Source: Gorsachius magnificus (Eukaryota > Chordata > Aves > Pelecaniformes > Ardeidae). Taken from it: 64,000 bases of DNA. Made by a program: the position numbers and the translations under genes. Position 1 is the first letter of the stretch. Every line of letters begins with the position of its first letter. Positions 12,016 to 24,400 of the stretch are shown in pieces. The stretch is from NCBI GenBank assembly GCA_034008185.1, contig CM067084.1:3181385-3245384 (forward strand), written 5' to 3'. The notes below the pieces were generated by a model. The model searched no databases, was not told the origin of the DNA, and saw only the letters and a program-made list of their open reading frames with translations.

Positions 12016-13580
12016 AAAACCACAGCTTACTTACCAGCAGGTGGCCAAATCATTTCAGATTCTTTTTAATTGGATTTTCTTGCCATTTGAATGGAATGCT
12101 ATGTTAAAAACAAGAAATAAATCTATGGCACAAGTTACTTGGCTGTGAAAAGCTTGCACCAACTCCAAAACTGTTATTTCAAACATACATTCTCTAAAAA
12201 AATTCATTTGTTCTAGTCTGTAATATTTGTTGTTGCTTACAGATAAAAGAAAAAGATTTTGCAAATGGTTCTTAAAGTCACTGTAACTAAAAGGTTCACA
12301 AATTTAAAAAACAGGGAACATGCACTGCCTGCCGTGCAATCAAAATAGTAAGCCTGATTTCTGGAACCCCCTGACCAAGCAAAAGGAGGCTTACATGGTC
12401 AGGCTGCCTCGAGCTTCATTGAAAGGAGCGCCCATTTATCGGTGCCAAGGTCAGGCATACCATACGCTGGTTTTTAAAGCATATTTTATACATGCAAAAA
12501 GGAGAAGAGCTTCCATAAAATAGCAAGGGAAGATTCTCAAACCTTCAGCAATTCATGTGTAATACAGTGAGGCATATTGTTCCTATTAAAGGTTATTTGG
12601 CAATTTTTTGAGTAATCCAGCAAACCCAGCTCTTTATGCAATTTAACATTGAACATGTGCACAGCGTACATAATCACTGCCGGAAAAAAATTCAGGCTGG
12701 AAATATGTTAACAGCAAAGGTCACTAGCAGTTGAGACAATATTGTGAGAGAGACAGCCAACTACTGCGTTTATCGTTACACTGTGATGAGACGATGATGT
12801 AAAGGACACGTGCCGGTTCAATTACAAGTCACTGGCTTCACGGCGAGCGTCACCCGACTGCGCTCCATGGCCTTTGTCAAATACTAGGTCAGATTACAGC
12901 TCCACGGTGCTTTCCTGTAGTCTCAAATTCTGCTAGGTGCATTCATGTTAAAAAATACAGGCAAGTAAGATGTGGAATTTCCCCCCAGATCTATTACTTA
13001 CTGCATTACTTGAAATCGCAGGCAAATCCCCTTTCCCCACTGGCAGAGCACACGTGCCGTACTGCCCGCATCTCTCTGAAGGCAACAGCCACGAGCAGAA
13101 ACTCCTAACAAGCTTTTAGCCTTGCGTGAAGAAATATTTTTTCGTTCTTACTTTGAGAACGTATTGTGAACTACAGCCTGGTGTAGCACATACATAATTT
13201 CACTTTGCGCATGAAAATCACTGCCTAATTCTGGGAACAGGTTTAGAGTTTGATCCTGCAAACCTGCAGAGCTTTGTGCTTTTATCTTTGAAGAGGCATT
13301 TGCAAATGTAGCTCTAGCTGTTATTAGTAAGGAAGGAAACAGATTTAGGTTTTTAAGTCCTATCGCTTGCAACCGTAAACCTTAAGCTGTAATAAAATAA
13401 AAGCTATAGAGCTCATGTGAATTTCCCCATAGACTTACAACTTTGAAGAAAATATTTTTTAACTGGACAGAAGCCTGATATTTATTTTCTGGAAGTTCTG
13501 TGTTTGTAACAAGACAGTAAATGACCTACTTACTGGCTCTTTTGGAGCAAACACGGGGTAGTGATGTTAGCCTGGAGTGC
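12016..13580. other. Non-coding DNA, no gene seen
   Basis: Unique sequence. A minus-strand donor-like GTAAGTAAG motif (about 12028-12037) has no convincing upstream exon. An open frame at 12320-12523 plus (67 codons) has fairly protein-like composition, but no recognised family and no clear splice context. Confidence 0.55.
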
Positions 13581-13651
13581 TAACAAAACAAAAACCCACC
13601 AAATGCCCAATAACAAGAAACCCACACCACAAAATAAACCCAAACCAAACC
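13581..13651 (-). repeat. A/C-rich low-complexity tract (G/T-rich on minus)
   Basis: About 70 bases made of A and C in irregular AAAC/AACCC blocks. It is the opposite-strand counterpart of the G/T-rich tracts at 5501 and 11926. Confidence 0.8.
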
Positions 13652-14040
13652 CCTGTCCCACAGTGCCTGATTAATACTCTATTTTCAGAATACACTTCTC
13701 AAAGAACAAAGAACTAAAGGGAAGAGATCGGGGTCTCCACAGGTTTTTAAATGGGTTTTTTCTGCACATTTTAATTTTTCAAGACATCAGTTTTTCAGTA
13801 ACTGTTAAGCCTTGAGCTCTTACCCAAAGTAAATAAATATATAAATACTGAAAGATTATTATAAAAGCCATTTGGGGATCTGCCCTGTATATCCCAGAGG
13901 CCAAGATTTTATACTTATTTAGCTGAGTTTTTAGAATAACTCCTTGCTAAGAAAGACATCAAGTAAAACGAACTAAATGGCCAGGACATCCGAAGAGGTC
14001 CTGTATTTTAGCTTCTTTCTTTCTTGCGACATGAACCAGG
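13652..14040. other. Non-coding DNA, no gene seen
   Basis: AT-rich spacer; no repeat or coding signal recognised. Confidence 0.6.
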
Positions 14041-14240
14041 GCTGCAGTCCTCGAAGAGAGAGCCTTGCAAGGAACCACCTCAACCCAAACGACACCGGGT
14101 CAGGGCAGAAGGGCAACAGTCCCGCTACCCCCAGCTGCTGCCCCGCGTGGTTCCGGTGATGGCTGCTTCCTGCGGGAGCCACCCGGCCCCGCTGGCCTGG
14201 GAACCGGGGAGGCTCACGGCCACAGGGGCCAGACAAGAGC
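14041..14240. other. Small GC-rich, CpG-containing patch
   Basis: About 200 bases stand out from the AT-rich surroundings by high G+C and roughly a dozen CpG dinucleotides counted by eye, mostly between 14050 and 14215. Overlapping open frames in several phases (plus 13977-14159, 14024-14296, 14065-14337; minus 13973-14236) are a by-product of the lower stop-codon density. None gives a recognised protein. It could be a tiny CpG island at a cryptic promoter or non-coding RNA, a decayed exon, or a gene-conversion-driven GC patch. The sequence does not decide. Confidence 0.6.
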
Positions 14241-17200
14241 AGCCTGGTACCAAGGACTCACCAAAGCATTGTGTGCTTTGGCAGGAGCAGGGGTGAAGCA
14301 AAGAGGAAGACTTGTTGGAAGAACAAAGAAAAAGTAGACAATAAAAATATCTGGGTGGAGTGCAAGATGTTTACAAAGCAAAAGAAAGAACTTTCAAGAC
14401 TAATCCTGCAGGGAGCAGTTATGAAATGACAACCTAGACTGTATTCTCAGGATACCAGCTACACTCTTATTAAACTGCAACTCTCTATAAACATTCAGAC
14501 AAGAACTCAGCACTTCAGCAATCTTTTTACATCTTCCAACTATTAAGAAAACGCATTAAAGGGGACAGAAGTGGATTGCCTTTAGTTTTCTTTATATGCA
14601 AAATCCCACTGGGCAAGCAAAAGCCACACAAATGCTACGCTATGAAATATTTTGTAATGAGAATATTCAATAGCAGTGTCATTGATGTCAGCATGCTATA
14701 ACTCAGATGACCTAAAAAACTAACGGCAGCTAAAACCTCATGATGGATTTGTTGCTTCTTCATACTAGACTGCTGTTTCTGATTATTTTAATTGGTTACT
14801 ATTCGCAATAACGTATTTAGGGAAATTAGACAATAAATTATATAGCTAATCGTGTGGTCACATGAATCGTCTAAACATCGTATTACTGCGTCTAGGAAAC
14901 TGCCTGCTGTTCCACTTGGAACTTAAGTAGAAAAAGAATAAAATCTGTCACAAAGCCAGTGAATCCTGATGTTATTTTAACATTGGTGCTTCATTTAGCT
15001 TGAAGCCCCGCGGGCACATCCTGCTGAGACGCCAGCGTGTTGCAGGGTTATTTTGGAGGCAGAGACTAGCAGAACCAACGCAGCAATACGGGTCAAGGAA
15101 AGGGCTGACTGCCACATCCCCCTAACAGTGAAGAAGGAAGGAGGGTCTGGGACCTCCTGTCCCAGCACTTCAAACCTCTTTCCCTCCTGGACCCATACTA
15201 AACTGTCCAAATCTCCACTAGTTTTAACCAGTTGACTTTCTGGGGCATTTTTACTCTAATTACTCAAAGCACTAAGGTGAAAATAGCTTACTTGTAAGCA
15301 TTAATTGTGGCTAAGGGTATCAGAGTTCTGCCACAGGGAAAGAAACAATATCTCTTCCCTACCCTGCCCTAAGATTATGGCTCTTTTAAGGAACCGTGCA
15401 GAGAAAAAAAAAAAAAAATTGGAAGTCTGTGGGACCCAGTTTTCTCTTCCCATACTAATTTCTCTCAAGACATTGAAAATGCTCATTGAAAATACAGTTG
15501 AGTGGGTGACATAGCATATTCAGTTTTGGTTCACATCAGGTTTGACTCCAGGTCAAAAGATTTCTTCAGTAAATTTCCCTTGGAGTGACAGCTTCATACT
15601 AATGGGGAACTCCTGGTGTTTTTTAAGATGACAGAGATTCACGTTAATGTTATTCCTTTCATTTTCGATGTATTCTTTCCACTGAGTTGTTGCAGGGAAT
15701 GCAGGGAAGAAAATGCTGTTAAAAAAACAGGGCACAATTTTGTTATCGCAGAAATAGGTGGTAACTCCCGAGAATGAAGCAGGAATTCTCCGGTACACTG
15801 AACTGATCCGTAGCGACGTCAGTTGTCAGAGGACGGTTTCTTTTGTTAAGTGTAAATAACCTGAAAACCAGTAAAGCTGTACCTTGCCTAACAATTTTCG
15901 TCTAAAACTGTGACAATTAAAGTTCGCCACCACGCTACGTACTGCCTAAGTGAAATTCGCATCGCTCCACAGAAATAGGTTAAGGATATAATTTACCTAC
16001 ATGTAATTACTCTATTAAAGCGGTAAACAATCTTCACGCAAAACTTCTTACTCGATAAGTTGGCATCTATAGGAGTAACACTATTTTCAGCTGTTCTAAT
16101 CTCACATTAATTTAACTTTGAAATTTCCTTCAAAGTGCAAAGCCAAGATGCTCAGAAAGCAGAAGCAAACAGCTGAGATCATCGGATCAACGATGTGCCA
16201 GAAAGATCCCTTCTGTAAAGCGAGAGCATCTTTAATGTTCTCGGGTTTGTTATCCACCGATGGCCTTGTGGCTCTATGCCATAATCAATAGCTATTGATT
16301 TACCTTTAGATTACAATAGCTCATAAGAAATATTCTGTATCTCAGTTGAGCAGCACCTTTCAGCTCAAGCAGCCTCATTAAAATCAAATAGCAGAGTCTA
16401 GGTTCTAGTTAGTAAGTGAAGTGGAAAAACCTACATAAGCCTAGTTCAATTCCAGAAATAGTTGACACCAAAAATACTCATTAATTCCGGCAAAATGAGT
16501 AACTAGTCAAAATTAATTCCTTATTCCAACTTCTAAATTTTGAAGCATTGCCCAAAATTGGCTATGTTGCAGAACGCTACAAGCTTTGCCACAGGTCCTT
16601 CCTCCCTAAGACGACAGCTGAGCGCAAGCTGCTTATCATTTTTATTCGTACTAAAACCAGACTCTAAGATGTGGAGTTAACAACACACAAATTCCAAACA
16701 CTTATTCCTCCATTTCAGTAAACCTCATTCTGCTGCTTCTCTGGCCACTGACACGAGAGTGACTCAGTCAGCGGGACTGACAGCCTTTCTGCTAATGCCT
16801 CCAGTAGCGGGTACTTGTCACGGCTAAAGCGATAAAATGGTACTTGAAAAACATTTACATGTAAAAGCTGAATTCCCTCACCACATTGATGATGTGGATG
16901 CGTATAAAACAACGACCCCTATCTACCAAAGCAACAGTGGTGGCTTTGCTGGTGACCTGCTCGCACAGAGCAGCTCAGAGCCAAACCTGCTGCGTCCAGG
17001 TTATATTTGGTGGCTGCAGCGGTTCCTCAGAGCTTTCTGGTGACCGAGGGAAACATTCTGGGCACTATGCAATGGAAAACGAAACCTGATAATGCAGAGA
17101 GGAAGTCAAACGCAACAGCAATACTATGAAAATCCCTTAAAAGAAATACATAGGAACCCCCCTACTCCAGAGTGCATATAAACAGCCAAGTATCAAGAGT

Positions 17201-18502
17201 CCAGGTGGGTTTCCATATCAACCTAATGCACAGTAAAAAGAATAGACAGACTCCTTTACCCAGAAAATTAGGTAAACTAAGAATAGTTATGACTTTAGTT
17301 TGCTCAAGCTTCCCAGAGATGAGTATTTGTTTTGGAATGATACATTAATTATATACATGAAAATAATAATGTAACTATTCTACAAGTATGAAGAGACACC
17401 TTTCTCTACCTCTATCTTTATTTCAAGAGGTTCACAACCCTACAAACTCTCAAAAGGAAAAAAAAAAAAAAAAAAGAGAATTAAGTGATGAACATCACAG
17501 TAAAGAGAGAAAAGTAATGTTCAAAAAATCCAGAACAAGAAAAACCTTGGGAATATTCATAATGCATAGTTAATACCAAAATTCAAAGGCTTGTCAGAAA
17601 CCATGCAAGCCCAAGTTAATTTTGCAGAGATGTTATTGCAGAGATAATAAAATGAGAACAACCAGAGGCTTGTTTGTAGTGACAATAAACCCGTAAAATA
17701 GCAACACACAAAATAAAAAGGTACAGCATAGGAAAAAACTAAGTAGATTGACAATATTTCAAATTGTAAAGAACAAAATTAAATAGTAAAAAAAAGGTTT
17801 TATCCAATACCGCTACAAATTATCTAATGCTACTTATAATTATCTTTCATCCTGGTCCCTCTCTGACACATTTGACATTTCTTCCAAGCCAGCCATGTCC
17901 AGTAACTCACAACAACAGTTCTTTGAAGTTGGAAGCGGGAGGCTTTTCAATACAGAAAGCACGGAGAAGCTCACGTTATTTACTCGTACCCATTTTGGTG
18001 GCTTTGTGCTTTTTTTCCCCTATATCTTTGTGCTCTCTGGATGTTCAATTAAATTCCTGCTCAAGAGGCAGATCCTGGTACTTTCTTTTAGTATCTATGG
18101 TCAGAAAGATAGACACCTTTAAAGGGCACGTGTGTGTGGTCTTTTTGCTACGTTCCCCTTGACGACCAAGGTAGCTGTTAGCACCTGCAGTCCCTGGCAA
18201 CTCCTCAGGCAGTTGCTCCCTCCTCCTTTTCACAGCCAGAATCAAAGGCACGTAACATCAGATAAAAAGCACGGTAAGATGTAAGCCCAGAAGTGGGACA
18301 ACTTAACTGGCAGGAGGAGCAAGCCCCTCGCTCTCCCCCAAGCAGTGCTTTGCTTTTTCACGCAAGCCTGCAGGAAAGCAAGCTTTCCCCTCAGCTTTCA
18401 TCCAGTCCGCTTTGTGCAATTCAGCTTTTCCAAGCATACATCACGCTCGCATAGGGCCGAGGAGAGAAACACAAGGTGCCTATGAACAGAAGCTGGTGTG
18501 CA
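14241..18502. other. Non-coding DNA, no gene supported
   Basis: Mostly AT-rich unique sequence. A moderately GC-rich part lies at about 15000-15210, without a recognised frame. A perfect 18-bp palindrome (aatcaatagctattgatt) lies at 16283-16300 and an A18 run at 17458-17475. A possible minus-strand terminal exon at 15553-15715 is discussed as a finding. No transposon was recognised. Confidence 0.55.
17458..17475 (+). repeat. Poly(A) run, 18 A
   Basis: Uninterrupted A18 between unique flanks. No retroelement 3' end was recognised before it, so it is annotated only as a homopolymer. Confidence 0.95.
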
Positions 18503-18655
18503 TGCAGCCTGCTGGTAACAGATGAGCTATACGCCACAGCTTGAAGGTAGAAGAAATTCTAGAAGCCTATCAGAAAACTTCTACATTCCTCCGGGGTGAG
18601 AACACTGGTATGCTATAGCTTTGCACAGAGCTTGGAAGGCGCTCTCATTCGTTAC
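18503..18655 (+). repeat. Copy 1 of a dispersed direct duplication (about 154 bp)
   Basis: This 153-base segment matches 24246-24400 in the same orientation. I counted 12 substitutions and one 2-base gap by hand, about 92% identity. Exact blocks include 'agaagaaattctagaagcct' and 'ctttgcacagagcttggaag'. Similarity ends abruptly on both sides. There is no poly(A) tail, no inverted termini and no obvious target-site duplication. It does not match the CR1 landmarks. It could be a local duplication or two copies of an unrecognised interspersed repeat. Confidence 0.95.
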
Positions 18656-21600
18656 TCTGGAACTGAGGAAATAGTAGGAGCCAACTTCCCGAAAGCCTGG
18701 AGAACCGTCTATTCATTGGCATGCAGTGGTTTGTGCTTCTAATTGTCATTAAGAACACTTAAATCCATCTTTCTGTTACTATAAACATTTGCTTTGAATT
18801 ATTTCTTCAGCTGTGGCTATGTAAAATAAAATCTTGAGATTTATCTGACGCACTACTCATCTTGTTTCGGAGTCTGTTATATCCCTCCTAGGGAAACTCG
18901 TACTGTGCTTTGAATGACTTCTTAGAATTTGTAGGGAGATTCTTAATACCACGCAATCTCCCTTCATGTTAAAACCGCTGGCATTGCAAGTTTTGACACA
19001 GACATTCCTTTCAAACAACCATAGCCTAGCTCCTACAACATTAGTAATTAAATCACTTATCTTCCGAATTCTCTAAGTCCTCTTCTCTGTATTTTTACAG
19101 GGGATTCAGGAGATCGAGATGGCAGTAGAAAGAAGATTGGATTTGGAAATTAGTATGACTCTCTCCAAAATGGACCTCAGCGAAGAGCCAGTAGTATGGC
19201 AAGTCCATCTTAAAGCAGACGTTTTCTGATATTTGTTGTGAGAAGGGCAAGTGTAATACCATCTTCAGGAACAATTGCGTATGTACACAGTGAAAAAAAG
19301 AATCATTATGCTATGAGGCTCTCCTATTTCTTCTGCTCTGTAATTAAGTGTATCTGAAGGAATATGAGAAAGGCAAGATAGATACGACCAGAAGCTTTCA
19401 GGTTTTTCATCCAAGCACTAAATCTTTCTGTTATGCTTTTTTTTTTTTTAAACCAGATAACTGTCACTGATAGAGGCAGATGATACCAAGTAAAAAAATC
19501 CCCACTGACCATTACCGCTATCAAGTATCTAGCCTAAATATCCACCATCTAGTTATATATCCAGTAAGCATTCCTAACCTAGATTCACTTTATGCCAGCA
19601 AAACTGCAGATTTTTTAGTAAAAGTTATACCAGATCCATGAAAATACAAGCTATACTCTCAAGCCTTTTGTCATAGTAACTACGCCTGTATGAGAACTAC
19701 TACGTGTAGCAAAACGCCTTCACAAATAAACGTCATTCCCTCTCTGCCATTACCACGGGGTACACACCAGTGCCTGCCTGCTCGGGGCCAGCTCCAACGA
19801 AGGGTCATGAGTCCCCTAAGCCCGGGCGAGCCCTAAGCCTGTGTTCAACACTACAGCAAACAGCACGCAGTCATGTCGTATCCAGACGCATCCAAAAGGC
19901 AATCCCAAAAGCATGTGCAAAGGCTGAGTCACTTGGTGCCAACTAGGGGAAAGTACCACAAAGTATATGAAACCTTTCCATAGGGTACCCAGAGTCCCCT
20001 AAGATCCTGTTTTAGGGTGCCTGCATGCTCCTGTAGAGCTGGCCCTAAAGCAGGAGTGCTCCCTCCGGCTCTCCCCTTCCCTCTCACACACACAAAATTT
20101 TCTTTTTCTGCAAGGAACCAACTGAAGGGTGACACAGATGCTGATCTGCTATCCGCTCAGAGAGAAGAGCGGGTGTTCACAGGCCGTGGAAGAAACTCTA
20201 CTCAACAGTGGGGCTGCTGAGACAGGACATACTGGACCATCACATGACGAGGATGCTGTCCGCTGATTTCCAAATCCCACGAGCGGTGCCGTGAACAAAG
20301 CAGAAGAAAAGGATACAGAGGCTGCTGTGGGGGCTAAATCCTCAAAGTTCTCCTCGTACCTGCAGCACTAAGCTCTACACGACCTATATATGTTAGAGCA
20401 AAGCGGTGAGATGAACTCTACCACCTTCCATCCAGCTCTGGTTAAGATTTGAGGAACAAAACTTATAAAGCAGCTGTTCTTCCAGCCAGGAACAAGCTCT
20501 GCTATGTCTAAGATCATATTTATTCAACAAGGTTAAGGCCAGAAGCCTGGACTCAAATATCTCATACCTATGACAAAGAAATTAGCAGGTTAAACCATCT
20601 GAAGTCCCACTGGAATGATGTCTATACTGACCTTGCACAGTATTATCTATCTTTGCTTTTGTGGAGTTTTTAATTATTTTTTTTTCATTGGCGGCTTGAG
20701 GCAGTCAGTACACCAAGTTTTGCATAATTAATGCACACAGATATCCGTCCTCAGTGACGCTTCGGGAGCATTTTGCTGAAACACAAAACTGTTCCTGAAA
20801 ATCTTTTAAAAGTAACGCTTAGGTATGCGAGACTGCTAATGAGCAAATTCATGATTCTTTTTCACATTTCATTGTACAGTAACTGACCCAAACTGGTTTG
20901 GCAAGATCACAGATCATAGGAGAGGGCTCCTTAAACTTCAGGTTTATTTTCTAAATAAACAGAAAAATTTTATTTCCTGTAAAAATACTCCTGACAAAAG
21001 GATTTTCTGCGAGCTGAAAGATGGCCTTACAAAACCAAAGATGAGGAGATGAGATGTGACAGAATACGCTTTTTCTGTCATTTTAATTAATACTAACACT
21101 ATTGAACCACGTTAATCAAACAATATGCCACAGTTTGAATTCAAAGATATCTGTATTATTCACCGGCAATCTTAATATTCCATCTATTCTGCATGTCAGA
21201 CCTAACGTTTAAGGTGATGCATTGTTATGAATCACTCAGAGTAGATGCACTCAGCTACGAAATCATTAGAAACTACTGGGTTGAAATTCAGTGCCTCGTC
21301 TTTCTACGTCCTGGATACGTGCCAGCGCCCACACTGTATTGACAGTCGAAACAAATGGCAGTTAGGAGCTTAAATAACCTCAAAAACCTGTTTCAAGTGC
21401 CATAGCAAGATGCTTTCTGACACACTGAAATTGAAAAGTCTAATAGAAAGGCACATACATGAAATTTTTTTCTCAAATTCTTCATTTATCCAACATAAAG
21501 TGTAAAGACAGAATACCAAAAAGCAATTTTATGTCTGCCTTATACGTTAGTATTGGAGCAGGCGTTAAAACTTTATGTCACATATTAATTCAAAAAACTT

Positions 21601-23137
21601 CCAACATAAAGCACCAGTACGTTGTGGAGTAGTCAGAGTTGATATACTGCAATCTAGATATTCCCGTGTTGCTTTTAAACACATCTCTTTCTCTTGGCTG
21701 TCAAACTTGGGCTCAATTTTCACATATTAGACTCTGCTACTATTCCAAATTAAAACAAATGGAGAACTCCCTGATCTTTTATTTGCCTCCTTCTAGTCAC
21801 CTCATGGCACAGCTAAGCGTACAGTGGAAAGAAGTGCATCGAAGTCTAGCTAAGTTGAACAAAGCTAAGCACTTTTTACTGATTGAATTTTTCCCAGGGC
21901 TGACAGAGATTGCATAACAGAGCTGCATTTTTTTCTACTGACGCTGGGCATTTGAAAGCATTGTACCCTTTTGTTCTTTAAGCACCTGAAAAGCTCAAGA
22001 GGTGGCCTTTTATAGCAGGAAGGTTAAGTTCTAACGTTCTAGGTAGATTCTCCCATATGTACAATTATTTGTTCTATATTTCCATTTCAATACATACACT
22101 TACTTATTGTGTACGCCAATTAAAAAACCCTACAACTCTGCTCAAGTGATAGAACGGGGAATTCATCCCAATGCCACCTGCACCATAAGTCATACTTTAG
22201 GTGACTTTTTGGCAATTCAGAATCACAAACCGCTAGAATTCATTTTCCTCAGAATTAGAATTACCAGTGGGGCTAAGTGAAGTTTGCTTCACACGACTGA
22301 CGCATCTGGCCTCCTGTATTTGTTATGGAAAATGCCAAAAAAAAAAAAAGTTATTTCATCGGAGATTCCCAGTCCTTTAAGATAACAAAAAATTAAGTCT
22401 CTGTTAGTTTTACAGACCCACAGAGCTGAGAAGTTGGTTGACAAAGGCTCTCTCTCATGAGGAACAACCTGATACAATCAAATCCCTCCTGTCTTCTTCA
22501 CATCCATGAACTGAACCTGGCAAACCACAGAATTAATCTAACCCATGGACACTGGCTCTTCCCTTTGCGATTACGGACTGGAACAATCAGCTGTCAACTT
22601 GACTATTTATAACACAGGACAGAATCTCATTAAACTGCAACATCACCACACTTTTTTTTTTCCCTTAAATACATTAGTCTATGAACATTGACAATATGAA
22701 GTCTCACGGATCATCAACTCAATTGCAAAATAAAGAGGCATTATTCAACCTTTAAAATATATTTTAATCAACGTGCAAGACTGACTTTTAATAGATCTTC
22801 AAAATTTTTTTATAAAGTCTCTTGAAGACGACACGAGTTTCCTACAAATACACAACTGACATTAGAACACATGCAATTTTTATTTTGTCTGCTTCACCGT
22901 GTTTTCAGCAGTTATCTAAACTAACGCTAAATAACACAAGAAAGGCTTCCAAACAAGGTCTCTAGTTAGGTTTGCAGTAACACTGCAGGTCTACAGGAAA
23001 AGGGGCTCATTTCATTCCAGGACAGGTATCCTCTTACTGCAACAGCAGCACAAAACTGCAGCAAGCCCCTTTGAAGAGGCCAGTGACAAAAATTCTAAAA
23101 AATAGACATATAAAACTGGCAAGAACAACAGTTATGA
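18656..23137. other. Non-coding DNA, no gene supported
   Basis: Unique AT-rich sequence between the two copies of the 154-bp duplication. A possible plus-strand terminal exon (19101-19229, preceded by a good acceptor and followed by an AATAAA at 19725-19730) is treated as a finding. Poly(T) and poly(A) runs of 9-13 bases occur near 19440, 20680, 22340 and 22650. No repeat family was recognised. Confidence 0.55.
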
Positions 23138-23542
23138 GTAGCAGAGAGGTGGGCTCTTGCGGGCATTTCAAGAAGTAGGACAGCAATGCTCATTTCCATT
23201 GATGGAAAATGTCATTCAGTCATCAAGATGTGGTCCAGAATTGCCAAAATGCCCAGGTCCCCGTGGTACAGGAGGAACATCTACAACCCCTACATTAATA
23301 TCCAAAGGAATACGCTGCTGCTGTGCAGCAGCACGGACTCTCCACTAACGACATGTTTGTCAAGCGTTATGACTACAAACGTCCAACTATCCCTTTAACT
23401 CCGCAGCAGTATTTTGGCATTCCAGCTACAGTAAACAGGCAACCCAGATACAGGGTCACAAACTGACCCAGCTCCTTATGGCCATTACTGGGCAGAGGTG
23501 CCATGCTTTAGATGGTTCCCTGTGAAACAACAGCAAGACTAA
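23138..23542 (+). other. Possible decayed coding segment with two frame switches
   Basis: Frame B is open from 23138 to a stop at 23396-23398. Another frame (A) is open from 23299 to TGA at 23464-23466 and encodes stretches such as VKRYDYKRPTIPLTPQQYFG. After about 23453 frame B resumes, encoding DPAPYGHYWAEVPCFRWFPV before TAA at 23540-23542. Reading B, then A, then B would give about 130 codons rich in Y, F, W and P and without internal stops. That is what a processed pseudogene or exapted fragment with one indel near 23300 and a compensating one near 23455 would look like. I do not recognise the family, see no poly(A) tail or target duplication, and chance remains a real alternative. Confidence 0.25.
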
Positions 23543-24245
23543 TGCAGTGGTTGCCACACTGCGCACCCATCTTAAGGAAACATTTCTGCTCCAGCAGCAG
23601 AGCTCAGAGAGCAAGCACTCAGCCACCTGCCAGCCCAGATGTCTTCCCCCCTGCCAACAACCCATGAGAACAGAGTCGATGCTGGACAGGCATTGCTGCC
23701 TCTCCACACCAAGCCCAGCCTGCCAGGAGCTGCAGAGCCCTCTTCAAAACCATACATGGACGCAGGTTGTTTGATGTTGGGTTGGTGATGGTTCAGTTGG
23801 GATTGTTTGTTGGGTTTTTTTTGGTTGGTCGGTTGGTTTTGAAGGGAACAGGGGGGAGATAGCTGTTGGAAAACAATGATACATAATGAATTAGTCACCC
23901 AAAGTTGTCGTTTCTACTAATTTGTCTTCTATACAAATAAAAATGCCTAGAAAGGTCTTTAACTGCTCACCCCCCCCACCCCTTTAGAGCAGCCCTGATA
24001 ACAGGCTGCTAGCTACAGGGTAAACAGAAACACATGCTTCCTGCCCCATACTACTTTTGATGGTGAAAATTGAAGCGGCCTGGAAAACATTTTTGCAGTG
24101 AGGATGGCAAAGGAACCAAACAGCAGAAATTTCACAATAATCATAATTTTCTTTATTTTCTTTATAAATGATGACTGGTTGTAGTTTCTGTAATGTGGCA
24201 AGTCTGATGCTGCACATCTTGTTAACTCTGAATGTTACAAACAGG
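23543..24245. other. Non-coding DNA with a G/T-rich tract
   Basis: The first 200 bases remain relatively GC-rich, with several overlapping open frames of 60-100 codons and no recognised product. A G/T-rich tract at about 23763-23840 follows. A C-rich run is at 23970-23982. The remainder is AT-rich unique sequence. Confidence 0.55.
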
Positions 24246-24400
24246 TGCAGCCTGCTGGTAACAGAGATGAGCTATACACCACAGCTTTAAGGCAGAAGAA
24301 ATTCTAGAAGCCTATCAGAAAACGTCTGCCTTCCTCCCGGGTGAGAACGCTGGTATGCTCCAGCTTTGCACAGAGCTTGGAAGGCACTCTCATTCATTAC
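24246..24400 (+). repeat. Copy 2 of the dispersed direct duplication
   Basis: This is the partner of 18503-18655, in the same orientation and about 5.7 kb away, with the 2-base difference near 24264 (cagagatgagc here, cagatgagc there). The flanks are unrelated to those of copy 1. Several of the 12 differences are C/T or A/G, as expected of neutral drift after duplication. Confidence 0.95.

Noticed and set aside
16283..16300. Perfect 18-bp palindrome as an operator or transposon end
   Set aside because: A single AT-rich palindrome of this length has no partner or context to support a role; it is mentioned only as a landmark.
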